Source: Streptomyces halstedii (GTDB taxonomy: Bacteria > Actinomycetota > Actinomycetes > Streptomycetales > Streptomycetaceae). From it: a stretch of 64,000 bases of DNA. The stretch's first letter is position 1, and the number at the start of each line of letters is the position of its first letter. The stretch covers positions 62,001 to 126,000 of the forward strand of contig JOAZ01000005.1 of NCBI GenBank assembly GCA_000720535.1, given 5' to 3'. Of this stretch, positions 55,712 through 64,000 are shown one piece after another. The notes under the pieces are model-generated. The model was given only the letters and a program-made list of their open reading frames with translations. It did not search any database and was not told where the DNA came from. The position numbers and the translations under genes were made by a program.

Positions 55712-56671
55712 GTGCCCGTCGCCGAACCGGCCATCCTCGAAAAGCTGCAGAAGAGAGAACCCTCCGGCTTCCTGCTGGCCTCGGTACGCGGAGTCGGGCA
55801 GGTCGACCTCCAGCCCCTCATCTGGACCGGCCTGTTCATCCTCGCCGCGCTGTGGAGCGCCGGCTGGCGCGTCGGCCTCTTCGCCACGCTGGGCACCGTG
55901 GTCTCCACGGCCACCGCCTACGCGCTGGGTGTGAACCGGTCGAACATCGCCCTCGGCCTCCAGGGGTACTGCGGGTGCCTCACCGGCATCGCCCTGGTCG
56001 TCTTCCTCGGCCACCACCCCGCCACCTACGTGCTCGCCGTCATCGGGGCGATCATGGCCACCCTGCTCACCTCGACGCTGACGACTCTGCTCAGCCCGTA
56101 CGGCCTGACCGCCCTCACCGCGCCGTTCTGCCTGGTCTCGGGCGTCATGGTGATCGGCGCGCCCTCCTTCGAACGGATCTGGCACGGCGCCCCCAAGCAG
56201 GTCAACCCCACCTCCGGTGACACCGGCATGTCCTGGCACGACCTGTGGCACGGCTTCTTCACCAACGTGTCGCAGATCTTCCTGGTGGAGGAGTGGTACG
56301 TCGGCCTCATCATGCTCGTCGGGCTGGCCTGCGCGGGAGTACGGGTCGGCCTGTTCGCCGCCGGGGGCAGCATCGTGGGCATCGTGGCCGCCTGGGCCCT
56401 CGGCGCCCCGACGGCGCAGATCGCCGCGGGCATCTACGGGTACAACGCCGTCCTGGTCGCCATCGCCATCGGCGCGGTCTTCCTCACGCCCACCGTCTGG
56501 AACGGCGTGTACGCCCTCGTCGGCGCCGCCGCCACCACCGGTCTCACGGCCTCACTGACCTCCCTGTTCAAACCCTTCGGGGGCCACACCTTCACCTGGC
56601 CCTTCATCCTCACGACCTGGACGCTCATGGCCGCCGTGCCCCTGTTCTCGCGTCTGCGCCGGACCGGCTGA
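55712..56671 (+). CDS. Urea transporter (UT/Yut family)
   Basis: A 319-residue membrane protein of the urea transporter family, with two homologous halves. In each, hydrophobic helices surround a pore segment: ALGLQGYCGCLTGIALVVF with FCLVSGVMV in the first half, and AAGIYGYNAVLVAIAIGAVF with TWPFILTTW in the second. It provides a selective channel for urea. The GTG start at 55712 has GGAG 6 nt upstream (MSDAGHR upstream is not needed). It stands first in the urea locus, 62 bp before ureA, so uptake and hydrolysis are probably co-expressed. Confidence 0.9.
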   Translation: MPVAEPAILEKLQKREPSGFLLASVRGVGQVDLQPLIWTGLFILAALWSAGWRVGLFATLGTVVSTATAYALGVNRSNIALGLQGYCGCLTGIALVVFLGHHPATYVLAVIGAIMATLLTSTLTTLLSPYGLTALTAPFCLVSGVMVIGAPSFERIWHGAPKQVNPTSGDTGMSWHDLWHGFFTNVSQIFLVEEWYVGLIMLVGLACAGVRVGLFAAGGSIVGIVAAWALGAPTAQIAAGIYGYNAVLVAIAIGAVFLTPTVWNGVYALVGAAATTGLTASLTSLFKPFGGHTFTWPFILTTWTLMAAVPLFSRLRRTG

Positions 56672-56733
56672 CCCGCCGGTCCCCGTCCGCCCCTCCCCGA
56701 CGACCCGACGACATCCTGAGGAAGGTACCGACG

Positions 56734-57039
56734 ATGAACCTCGCCCCCCGCGAGATCGACAAGCTGCTGGTGTACGTGGTGGCCGACCTGGCCCGCAAAC
56801 GCCAGGGGCGTGGGCTCAAGCTCAACTACAGCGAGTCCGTCGCGCTGATCACCGAGGCGATCCTGGAGGCCGCGCGGGACGGCAAGAGCGTCGCCGACTG
56901 CATGGAGCTCGGCCGCCACATCGTCTCCGAGAAGGACACCATGCCGGGTGTGCGGGAGATGCTCGGACTGCTCCAGGTCGAGGCGTCCTTCATGGACGGC
57001 ACCAAGCTGGTCTCCTGCCACGACCCCGTCGGCGGCTGA
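56734..57039 (+). CDS. ureA: Urease gamma subunit
   Basis: A 101-residue urease gamma subunit with the canonical start MNLAPREIDKLLVYVVADLA, LNYSESVALI and DGKSVADCMELG. It assembles with UreB and UreC into the (alpha-beta-gamma)3 enzyme that hydrolyses urea to ammonia and carbamate. GAGGAAGG lies just upstream of ATG 56734. In most bacteria ureB follows directly; here a CbiX-like gene is inserted, starting 3 bp after the ureA stop. Confidence 0.97.
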   Translation: MNLAPREIDKLLVYVVADLARKRQGRGLKLNYSESVALITEAILEAARDGKSVADCMELGRHIVSEKDTMPGVREMLGLLQVEASFMDGTKLVSCHDPVGG

Positions 57040-57042
57040 GCC

Positions 57043-57885
57043 GTGGCCGACCGCTGCCGCGTGGTGGCCGTCCGCGGCCACGAGGCCGGAGACGGCGAGG
57101 CGCTGGGCGAACTCGCGGGCCCGGACGTCCTCGTCGTCCCCGGCGGACGTGAACTGATCCGCGCCCTGGCCCGGGTGAAGCGCTCGGGCGAGTGGGCGTG
57201 CGTCGTCCCGATGACCCTGGGCAGGGACCCCGAGCTCGTCGCGGACACCGCCCGCACCCTGCGCGCGCTGCCCGCCGTACAGACCTCCGGGACGCTGCTG
57301 GCCGAACCGTTAGGCACGGCCCAGCATCTGATCGGCTGGCTGAGGGCGGCGGCGAACCGCACGGCGCGGACCTCGGCGCTGCTCGTCACCGCCCCGGCCG
57401 GCGGGCTGTTCGACGACGCCGAGCTGTACCGGATCGCCCGGCTGGTCCACGGCTACGCGGACCGGCCGCCGGTCGAGGTCGCGTTCACCGGAGGCGCCCC
57501 CGGTCCCGCCGAAGGGGTACGGCGCTGCGGGCTGCTCGGGGCGTCCCGGGTGACGTTGCTGCCCGCCGGGTTCCCCCTTCCCGAGGTGCCCGGCTCCCCG
57601 GACGTCGAGGTGGCGTCCGCCGGCCCCCTCCTCTCCCGCGCGGCGCTGGCCCGGATCCTCGCCGAGCGGGTGGCCGACGCCCGGCGGCGCTGGACCGAAC
57701 GGCGGGACGACGGCATCGCCGCCGGGCTGACCGCCGCCGACGACCACGGCCACTCCCACACCCACCCGCCGGGTGAGGGGCACGACCACACCCACGGTGG
57801 CCACAGCCACGGACCGACGCACTCGCACACGCATCCGCACCCGCATGTCCACGGCGCGGACCACGTCACCAGGAGCACCGCATGA
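57043..57885 (+). CDS. CbiX/SirB-like metal chelatase with 16-histidine tail
   Basis: A 280-residue protein between ureA and ureB. Residues 1-230 look like a two-half CbiX/sirohydrochlorin chelatase: [11 protein letters not shown] with H13, [16 protein letters not shown], then [16 protein letters not shown], and a second half ([39 protein letters not shown]). Typical chelatases have GHGSR and a further His in each active site; here only H13 is clear, so tetrapyrrole chelation may be lost. Residues 233-280 contain 16 His in DHGHSHTH-like runs, ideal for binding Ni2+. It starts at GTG 57043, 3 bp after ureA, and overlaps ureB by 4 bp. Inference: nickel storage or delivery for urease, taking the place of UreE. 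Confidence 0.75.
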   Translation: MADRCRVVAVRGHEAGDGEALGELAGPDVLVVPGGRELIRALARVKRSGEWACVVPMTLGRDPELVADTARTLRALPAVQTSGTLLAEPLGTAQHLIGWLRAAANRTARTSALLVTAPAGGLFDDAELYRIARLVHGYADRPPVEVAFTGGAPGPAEGVRRCGLLGASRVTLLPAGFPLPEVPGSPDVEVASAGPLLSRAALARILAERVADARRRWTERRDDGIAAGLTAADDHGHSHTHPPGEGHDHTHGGHSHGPTHSHTHPHPHVHGADHVTRSTA

Positions 57886-58340
57886 CTTTCCGTCAGAAGT
57901 ATTTGTACGGCGAGGGATCGATCGAGATCAACGCCGGCCGCCGGACCGTCCGGCTCACCGTCGAGAACACCGGTGACCGGGCCATCCAGGTCGGCTCCCA
58001 CTACCACTTCTTCGAGGTCAACTCAGCGCTGTCGTTCGACCGGCAGAAGGCGCTGGGCATGCACCTCAACATCGCCGCCGGCACCTCCGTACGCGTCGAA
58101 CCCGGCGGGACACGCGAGGTCGAGCTCTGCGAGTACGCGGGAACCGGACGCCTCGTCGGGTTCAGCGGCCTGCTCAACGGCAGCCTCGTCTCGCACCCGG
58201 CCAAGGTCGAGGCCGTCCGCAAGGCGATCGAGCGGGGCTTCGCCGGTGCGGGGGACACCGCCGGCGGGAGCCCGGACAGAGCGGGCAAGCAGAAGGACGC
58301 CAAGTCGAAGGACTCCAAGCAGAAGAAGGGTTCGCGCTGA
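57882..58340 (+). CDS. ureB: Urease beta subunit with lysine-rich tail
   Basis: The first 100 or so residues are a standard urease beta subunit ([52 protein letters not shown]). The usual length is about 101-105; here 152. The additional tail ends in repeated Lys/Asp/Ser units ([17 protein letters not shown]), likely disordered and strongly basic. ATG 57882 overlaps the chelatase stop by 4 bp, and its own stop overlaps the ureC ATG by one base (TGATG). Confidence 0.95.
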   Translation: MTFRQKYLYGEGSIEINAGRRTVRLTVENTGDRAIQVGSHYHFFEVNSALSFDRQKALGMHLNIAAGTSVRVEPGGTREVELCEYAGTGRLVGFSGLLNGSLVSHPAKVEAVRKAIERGFAGAGDTAGGSPDRAGKQKDAKSKDSKQKKGSR

Positions 58341-60064
58341 TGCCCATCCTGCCGCGCAAGCAGTACACCGACATGTTCGGTCCGACGGTCGGTGACCGCT
58401 TCCACCTCGGCGACACCAACCTCGTCGTCGAGGTCGAGAAGGACTACAGCGAGGGACAGTACGGGGACGAGGTCCTCTACGGCGGCGGCAAGACCATGCG
58501 CGACGGCATGGCGTCCGACCCGCAGGCCACCGCCGCCCAGGGGGCCCTCGACACCGTCATCACCAACGTGGTGCTCATCGACCCCGTCGTCGGTGTCGTG
58601 AAGTGCGACATCGGCATCAAGGACGGCTTCATCGCCGGGATCGGCAAGTCGGGCAACCCGCAGACCCAGGACCGGGTCGACGCCGGTCTCATCATCGGCC
58701 CCGGCACCGAGGCCATCGCGGGCGAGCACCTGATCGCCACGGCGGGCGCCATCGACAGCCACGTCCACCTCATCGCGCCCCAGCAGGCCGAACAGGCCCT
58801 CACCAACGGCATCACCACCCTGATCGGCGGTGGCACCGGCCCGTCCGACGGCAGCAACGGCACCACCTGCACGCCGGGCCCGTACAACATCGCCCGGCTC
58901 CTCCAGGCCGCGGAGAGCGTCCCGGTCAACCTCGGGATCATGGGCAAGGGCAACGGCAGCCTGCCGGAGGCCCTCAACGAGCAGGTCGTCGCCGGCGCCT
59001 GTGCCCTGAAGGTCCACGAGGACTGGGGCGCGACCCCCGCCGTGATCGACAACGCCCTGAACGTCGCCGACGCGCACGACGTGCAGGTCGCCATCCACAC
59101 CGACAGCCTCAACGAGAGCGGGTTCTTCGAGGACACCCGCTCCGCGATCGACGGCCGCACCATCCACACCTTCCACAGCGAGGGCGCGGGCGGCGGCCAC
59201 GCCCCCGACATCCTGCGGGTGACCGGCGAGCCGAACATCCTGCCCTCCTCGACCAACCCGACGCTCCCGTACACCAAGAACTCGGTGGACGAGCTGCTGG
59301 ACATGGTCATGGTCTGCCACCACCTCAGCCACGACATCCCCGAGGACGTCTCCTTCGCCGACAGCCGCGTCCGCGCCGAGACCATCGCCGCCGAGACCGT
59401 GCTGCACGACCTCGGTGTGATCAGCATGTTCTCCTCCGACTCGCAGGCCATGGGCCGGGTCGGGGAGTCCGTCACCCGTTGCTTCCAGACCGCCCACCAC
59501 TGCAAGGACAAGCTCGGGGTGCTGGAGGGCGACTCCGAGCGCAACGACAACCAGCGGGTCCTGCGCTACCTCGCCAAGGTGACCATCAACCCCGCCATCG
59601 CCACCGGCATCGCGGACCACGTGGGCTCGATCGAGAAGGGCAAGCTCGCCGACATCGTGCTCTGGCCCATCCACTCCTTCGGCGCCAAGCCCAAGATGGT
59701 CATCAAGGGCGGCATCATCTCCTGGGCGCAGATGGGCGACCCCAACGCCTCGCTCCCCACCCCGCAGCCGGTGATCTACCGTCCGATGTTCGGGCAGTAC
59801 GGCAAGGCGCAGCAGGCCACCCACGTCACGTTCATGTCGCAGGCGGGCATCGCGGCGGGCGTCCCGGCCGAACTCGGCCTGGAACGCACGGTCCTGCCGG
59901 TGCGCCGCACCCGGACCATCGGCAAGCACAACATGGTCCGCAACAGCGAGCTGCCGGACATCATGGTCGACCCGGAGACGTTCAAGGTCACGCTCAACGG
60001 CAAGGTCGCCACCATCGACCCGGCCCAGGAACTCCCCCTCAACCACCTGTACTTCCTGGTTTAG
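58340..60064 (+). CDS. ureC: Urease alpha (catalytic) subunit
   Basis: 574 residues, normal length. All expected active-site residues are present: nickel ligands H141 and H143 (SHVHLIAP), carbamylated K224 ([10 protein letters not shown]), H253 ([10 protein letters not shown]), H279 (HTFHSEG) and D367 (SSDSQAMGR). The mobile flap has C326-H327-H328 in [13 protein letters not shown]. The enzyme should therefore be active once two Ni2+ are inserted by UreDFG. It begins on the last base of the ureB stop. Confidence 0.98.
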   Translation: MPILPRKQYTDMFGPTVGDRFHLGDTNLVVEVEKDYSEGQYGDEVLYGGGKTMRDGMASDPQATAAQGALDTVITNVVLIDPVVGVVKCDIGIKDGFIAGIGKSGNPQTQDRVDAGLIIGPGTEAIAGEHLIATAGAIDSHVHLIAPQQAEQALTNGITTLIGGGTGPSDGSNGTTCTPGPYNIARLLQAAESVPVNLGIMGKGNGSLPEALNEQVVAGACALKVHEDWGATPAVIDNALNVADAHDVQVAIHTDSLNESGFFEDTRSAIDGRTIHTFHSEGAGGGHAPDILRVTGEPNILPSSTNPTLPYTKNSVDELLDMVMVCHHLSHDIPEDVSFADSRVRAETIAAETVLHDLGVISMFSSDSQAMGRVGESVTRCFQTAHHCKDKLGVLEGDSERNDNQRVLRYLAKVTINPAIATGIADHVGSIEKGKLADIVLWPIHSFGAKPKMVIKGGIISWAQMGDPNASLPTPQPVIYRPMFGQYGKAQQATHVTFMSQAGIAAGVPAELGLERTVLPVRRTRTIGKHNMVRNSELPDIMVDPETFKVTLNGKVATIDPAQELPLNHLYFLV

Positions 60065-60069
60065 GCGCG

Positions 60070-60849
60070 ATGTACCAGGAAGAGTGCGACACCACGGGCC
60101 CCGGCCCCGGCCCCCGGGTCGGGGCGGGGTCCGGGACGGGCTCCGGGCCTGGGGCCGGGGAGCCGCCCCTCGGTCAGCTGCTGGTCAGCCTCCAGCTGAC
60201 CGACTCGGCCTTCCCGAGCGGCTTCTACACCCTGTCCCACAGCCTGGAGGGCTTCGCGCAGGCGGGCGCGGTCGACTCTGGCAGCCTGCCCGGCCTGCTG
60301 GAGTCCCTGCTGCTGCACGGTGTCGGCCCGGCCGACGCCACCGCGCTCGCCCTCGCCCACCGCGCCACCCGGGCGGGGCGGCCGGAAACCGTGGCGGCCG
60401 TCGACGAGCACCTGTTCGCCACCAAGCTCGGGCAGGAGATGCGCCGGGCCGCCACCCGCACCGGCAGGCAGCTCCTCGACCTGGCCGCCGAGGTCTACGA
60501 CCGGCCGGAGATCGGCGCGTACTTCGCCCGCGTCGTACGCCGTGAGGTACCCGGGACCCAGGCGGTGGCGGCCGGGATCGTCTACGCCGCCACCGGTGTG
60601 CCGGTCCGCCAGGCCGTCGCCTCCGACCTGTTCGCGTTCTGCGCGAGCTTCGCGGGGGCGGCCCTGCGCCTGCGGCTGACCGACCACCGCCGGGCCCAGA
60701 CCATGCTGCACGCCATGACGCCCGTCATCGAGAGGACCGTCGAGGCGGCGCTGCGGCGGGAACTCGCCGACGTCGGCGCCACCGTCTTCGCCTCCGACAT
60801 CATGTCGGGCCGTCACGAGCGGGCGGAGGCACGGCTCTTCGCCAGCTGA
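60070..60849 (+). CDS. ureF: Urease accessory protein UreF
   Basis: A 259-residue all-helical accessory protein. After a 33-residue Gly/Pro-rich N-terminal extension come the UreF signatures LQLTDSAFPSGFYTLSHSLE and LLHGVGPADATAL, and near the C-terminus FASDIMSGRHERAEARLF. UreF links UreD to UreG in the assembly complex and gates GTP hydrolysis during nickel transfer. ATG 60070 lies 5 bp after the ureC stop without a strong ribosome site, so translation is probably coupled. The Gly/Pro extension is unusual for the family. Confidence 0.94.
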   Translation: MYQEECDTTGPGPGPRVGAGSGTGSGPGAGEPPLGQLLVSLQLTDSAFPSGFYTLSHSLEGFAQAGAVDSGSLPGLLESLLLHGVGPADATALALAHRATRAGRPETVAAVDEHLFATKLGQEMRRAATRTGRQLLDLAAEVYDRPEIGAYFARVVRREVPGTQAVAAGIVYAATGVPVRQAVASDLFAFCASFAGAALRLRLTDHRRAQTMLHAMTPVIERTVEAALRRELADVGATVFASDIMSGRHERAEARLFAS

Positions 60850-60923
60850 GACGCCGCCGGCCCGCCCGTCGGCCCACCGTTGACCCACCCGTTGATCCAC
60901 CCCACGACCAGCCAGGGAGCACC

Positions 60924-61544
60924 ATGGACGACAACGTACTGCGCATCGGCATCGGCGGACCGGTCGGATCCGGCAAGACCGCCCTCATCGAGGCGCTGGT
61001 GCCGATGATGATCCAGCGCGGCCGCCGCCCGTCCGTCATCACCAACGACATCTACACCCAGGAGGACGCCCAGCACATCCGCCGCACCCTGGACGGTGTG
61101 CTGGAACCGGAGCGCGTCGTCGGTGTCGAGACGGGCGCCTGTCCGCACACCGCCGTACGCGACGACCCGACGATGAACCTCGCGGCCGGCGCCGAGATGC
61201 TGGAGCGTTTCCCCGACACGGACACCCTCTTCTACGAGTCCGGCGGCGACAACCTCACCCTGACGTTCAGCCCCGCCCTCGTCGACGTCTTCGTGTTCGT
61301 CCTGGACACCGCCGAGGGCGAGAAGATGCCGCGCAAGCGGGGGCCGGGCATCACCGACTCGGAGCTGCTCGTCATCAACAAGATCGACATCGCCAAGTAC
61401 GTCCGTACCGACCTCGGCATCATGGAGTCCGACGCCCACCGGGTCCGCGAGAACCGCCCGGTCGTCCTGACCGACTGCCTCACCGGGGTGGGCGTCGACG
61501 AGGTGGCGAGCTTCCTGGAGTCGCGCCGCAAGGTGCTGATCTGA
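60924..61544 (+). CDS. ureG: Urease accessory GTPase UreG
   Basis: A 206-residue SIMIBI GTPase. The P-loop is GGPVGSGKT (11-19). The invariant CPH metal-binding motif is C73-P-H75 in ETGACPHTAVRDD, and the guanine-specificity motif is NKID. Dimeric UreG carries Ni2+ between the two CPH motifs and delivers it to UreDF-UreABC on GTP hydrolysis. Upstream UreE normally hands it nickel; no ureE is present in this locus. ATG 60924 has an AGGGAGC site about 5 nt upstream. The gap after ureF is 74 bp. Confidence 0.97.
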   Translation: MDDNVLRIGIGGPVGSGKTALIEALVPMMIQRGRRPSVITNDIYTQEDAQHIRRTLDGVLEPERVVGVETGACPHTAVRDDPTMNLAAGAEMLERFPDTDTLFYESGGDNLTLTFSPALVDVFVFVLDTAEGEKMPRKRGPGITDSELLVINKIDIAKYVRTDLGIMESDAHRVRENRPVVLTDCLTGVGVDEVASFLESRRKVLI

Positions 61545-61545
61545 C

Positions 61546-62511
61546 GTGCCGCCCACCCTGCCGAGCACCAGGCCCGACCGGCTCGACCCCGGGTACTACA
61601 GCGTCGTACGGCTGCCGCCCGAGGTGGCGGCGCTGGCGTCCGTGCCGGACACGCTCGCCCCCGGCTCGGCGGCCAAGGTCGGCGTACTCGACCTGGCCTT
61701 CGCCGTGCGGGGTGGGCGCACCGAGCTCGTGGAGCGCTACCAGAAGTCGCCGCTCCAGCTCATCCGGCCGCTGTGGACCGACCCGGCCATGCCCGGCATG
61801 ACCTATGTCTGCCTGATGGCCACCGGTGCCGGCGTCACCCAGGCCGACCGCTACCGGATGGACTTCCGGTGCGGTCCCGGCACCCAGGTGCACCTGACCA
61901 CCCAGGCCGCCACCAAGGTGTTCCGGATGGAACACGACTACGCCAGCCAGCGCGTCCGTCTGACGGCGGACGAGGGCGCGTACGTCGAGTACCTCCCCGA
62001 CCCCGTGATCCCGTTCGCGGACGCCCGGTTCTACCAGGACACCGAGGTCACGGTCGCTCCCGGCGCCACCGTCGTCCTGGGCGACACCGTGACCGCCGGA
62101 CGGCTCGCCCGGGGCGAGCGCCACGACTACCGGGTGCTCGCGACCGACCTGCGCGTCACCCGGCCCGACGGCACGCTCCTGGCCGTCGACACCCTGCGGC
62201 TGGGCGCGGACACGGGGATGCCCGGCGACAGCGTGACCGGCCCGGCGGTCTTCGCCGGGCACGACCACGTGTGCTCACTCTTCGCCGTCAGCGACCGTGC
62301 CCCGGCCACCGAGATCGCCGACACCCTGCACGAGGCGGTGGCCGGCCACGGCGTCACGTACGGGGTGAGCGTGCTGCCCCGGGAGTGCGGCGCCTGGCTG
62401 CGTCTCCTGGACGACAGCCCCGTCCGGGTCGCCGCCGCGCACACCGCCGCCTGGAACTCCGTACACCGGCTCCTCACCGGATGCCCGGCGCCCGCCGTGC
62501 GCAAGCCGTGA
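61546..62511 (+). CDS. ureD: Urease accessory protein UreD
   Basis: A 321-residue UreD (UreH) scaffold protein. Visible signatures: PLQLIRPLW near residue 68, HLTTQAATKVFRM, EYLPDPVIPFADARF and CGAWLRLLDDS near the C-terminus. It binds apo-urease and forms the internal tunnel through which nickel moves from UreG to the active site. GTG 61546 begins two bases after the ureG stop, so it relies on coupling. As in other streptomycete clusters (from memory) ureD is last in the ureABCFGD order. Confidence 0.92.
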   Translation: MPPTLPSTRPDRLDPGYYSVVRLPPEVAALASVPDTLAPGSAAKVGVLDLAFAVRGGRTELVERYQKSPLQLIRPLWTDPAMPGMTYVCLMATGAGVTQADRYRMDFRCGPGTQVHLTTQAATKVFRMEHDYASQRVRLTADEGAYVEYLPDPVIPFADARFYQDTEVTVAPGATVVLGDTVTAGRLARGERHDYRVLATDLRVTRPDGTLLAVDTLRLGADTGMPGDSVTGPAVFAGHDHVCSLFAVSDRAPATEIADTLHEAVAGHGVTYGVSVLPRECGAWLRLLDDSPVRVAAAHTAAWNSVHRLLTGCPAPAVRKP

Positions 62512-62560
62512 CGCCCCCGTCCCCCCGTCCCGTCGAGCCCCCCAGCGAGGTATCCCGCCG

Positions 62561-63916
62561 ATGAACACCGCCCCCGCGCCGATGCCCCCCGCGTACGACT
62601 CCGGCGACACGGCCTGGCTGCTCGCCGCCACCGCCATGGTGCTGCTGATGACGCCGGGACTGGCGTTCTTCTACGGCGGCATGGTGCGGACCAAGCACGT
62701 CCTGATGATGATCAAGATGAGCTTCGCCGCGCTCGCCTTCGGGACGCTGGTGTGGTGGGCGATCGGCTACACGCTGGCGTTCGGCCCGGATGTGGGCGGC
62801 GCGGGGGTCATCGGCAACCTCGACCACGCGTTCATGCACGACATCGGACTCACCACGCTGACCGGCCACATCCCCACCTACGTCTACAGCACGTTCCAGA
62901 TGGGGTTCGCGATCATCACCGTCGCCCTGATCAGCGGCTCGATCGCCGACCGGGCCACGATGAGGGGCTGGCTGGTCTTCGTCGTCCTGTGGCTGCTGAT
63001 CGTCTACGTCCCCCTCGCCCACTGGGTCTTCGACCAGGACGGCTGGATCGTCAAGCACCTCGGCGCGCTCGACTTCGCGGGCGGTCTGCCGGTGGAGCTG
63101 AACTCCGGGGTCGCCGGCCTGGCCGTGGCGCTCGTGCTGCGCGCCCCGCGCGACTTCACCCGCCGGGAGGAGCGGCCGAACAACATCCCGCTCGTCGTGG
63201 TCGGCGCGGCACTCCTCTGGTTCGGCTGGTTCGGCTTCAACTCCGGCTCCGCGCTGACCGACCAGGGGACGGCGGCCGCCGCGTTCATCAACACGCAACT
63301 GGGCGCCGCGGGCGCCATGGTGACCTGGCCCCTGGTGGAGAAGTGGCGCACCGGCAGCGTCACCACCGTGGGTGTCGTCTCGTCCGCCGTCGCGGGCATG
63401 GTGGCCATCACCCCCGCCTGTGGCGAGATCGACACGCTCGGCGCGGTCGTCACCGGGCTGGTCGTCGGCGCGGTCAGCGCCTTCGCGATCACCCTCAAGT
63501 ACCGCTTCGGCGTGGACGACACCCTCGACGTGGTCGGGGTGCACGGCGTCGGCGGATTCATCGGGCTGGTCATGGTCGGCCTCTTCGCCACCGCGCGGAT
63601 CAGCGGACAGAAGGGCCTCTTCGAGGGCGGCGGCTGGGCCCTGCTGGGCAAACAGTTCGTGGCGATCGTCTCCGTGATCGCGTTCTCCTTCATCCTGACC
63701 TGGCTCATCGCGAAGGCCGTCGACCTGACCGTCGGATTCCGCGCGCGGGGGGAGTACGACCACGTCCCCGGGCAGGAAGAGGAGCGCGCCTACGACTTCC
63801 GGACCGCGGCACGGCTCGACGACCTCGTGTCCGGCAAGGGCGCGGCCTCCGCGAGCGACGAGGAACTCGTCCGGCAGATCACCAGGCTGCTGCGGCAGCG
63901 GGAGGGCTCCCGCTGA
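62561..63916 (+). CDS. amt: Ammonium transporter Amt (Glu variant of twin-His pore)
   Basis: A 451-residue Amt/MEP/Rh protein with about eleven helices and a charged C-terminal tail (DFRTAARLDDLVSG). Hallmarks: TPGLAFFYGGMVR, the helix 5 signature region ALDFAGG and DDTLDVVGVHGVGG with pore H328. At the first twin-His position (E. coli H168, normally VVHIN) the codon is GAG: LPVELNSG, E179. This E/H pair is known in fungal Mep1/Mep3 and in some bacteria. It is 49 bp downstream of ureD, so it probably handles ammonium released by urease or scavenges it. ATG 62561 is the canonical start. The 84 bp after its stop show only a weak GC-rich dyad. Confidence 0.94.
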   Translation: MNTAPAPMPPAYDSGDTAWLLAATAMVLLMTPGLAFFYGGMVRTKHVLMMIKMSFAALAFGTLVWWAIGYTLAFGPDVGGAGVIGNLDHAFMHDIGLTTLTGHIPTYVYSTFQMGFAIITVALISGSIADRATMRGWLVFVVLWLLIVYVPLAHWVFDQDGWIVKHLGALDFAGGLPVELNSGVAGLAVALVLRAPRDFTRREERPNNIPLVVVGAALLWFGWFGFNSGSALTDQGTAAAAFINTQLGAAGAMVTWPLVEKWRTGSVTTVGVVSSAVAGMVAITPACGEIDTLGAVVTGLVVGAVSAFAITLKYRFGVDDTLDVVGVHGVGGFIGLVMVGLFATARISGQKGLFEGGGWALLGKQFVAIVSVIAFSFILTWLIAKAVDLTVGFRARGEYDHVPGQEEERAYDFRTAARLDDLVSGKGAASASDEELVRQITRLLRQREGSR

Positions 63917-64000
63917 CGCGTGGGACCGGGCCGGGAAGGGGGAGGGGCCGCCCCCGCCCGGCGGGCGGTCCGGGTGCGAGGCGTCGGCGGACGTGCGGTG

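Overview
The window looks like a piece of a Streptomyces (or close actinomycete) chromosome. It is very GC-rich, uses almost only G/C-ending codons, has many GTG starts, and carries typical streptomycete genes: a secreted trypsin, many AraC/TetR/HxlR regulators, TAT and lipoprotein signals, and an ANTAR regulator. From memory, the order pyk / ANTAR regulator / liv ABC transporter / polA / rpsA / coaE is a conserved streptomycete core block. I see no prophage, insertion sequence or CRISPR array.

Layout. 0-5.7 kb: a truncated HExxH metalloprotease gene, a secreted trypsin with an AdpA-type box upstream, a GH35 beta-galactosidase divergent from an AraC regulator, a small AroQ chorismate mutase and an MHYT membrane protein. 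5.9-11.5 kb: aminopeptidase N, then a coupled PLP decarboxylase and lysine/cadaverine N-hydroxylase pair resembling DesA-DesB of desferrioxamine synthesis but without DesC/DesD. 11.7-17 kb: TAT-exported 5'-nucleotidase, pyruvate kinase, an HTH + LAGLIDADG protein immediately downstream of tRNA-Leu(CAA), and the ANTAR regulator. 17-23 kb: livF-livG-livM-livH-livJ, with a hairpin between livJ and livH. 23.5-38 kb: thioesterase, FdhF/YdeP-type oxidoreductase, polA, a DUF4184 membrane protein, a lytic transglycosylase, hrpB, a methyltransferase and rpsA with its own promoter and a long leader. 37.8-44.6 kb: a secreted beta-helix protein under a promoter with a chitinase-type operator, a DUF4232 lipoprotein, a PAC2 protein, coaE, a TPR protein, two small envelope proteins and a slipin. 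44.8-55.5 kb: a coupled SNF2 helicase and SWIM zinc-finger protein, a tail-anchored zinc-finger protein, TetR and HXXEE genes around a 22-bp perfect palindrome, an aminotransferase/C39-like peptidase operon facing an HxlR regulator across a duplicated dyad, a cupin, an NTF2-like protein and a fluC pair.

55.7-63.9 kb is a urea-nitrogen locus: urea transporter, ureA, a CbiX-like chelatase with a 16-histidine tail, ureB, ureC, ureF, ureG, ureD and an Amt ammonium channel. It covers urea uptake, hydrolysis, nickel-centre assembly and ammonium handling. There is no ureE. The His-tailed CbiX-like protein, translationally coupled to ureB, is the best candidate for the missing nickel carrier and is the most interesting object here. 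Other leads are the HTH-LAGLIDADG gene at the tRNA, the orphan des-like pair, the Amt protein with Glu in place of the first pore histidine, and the palindromic operators.
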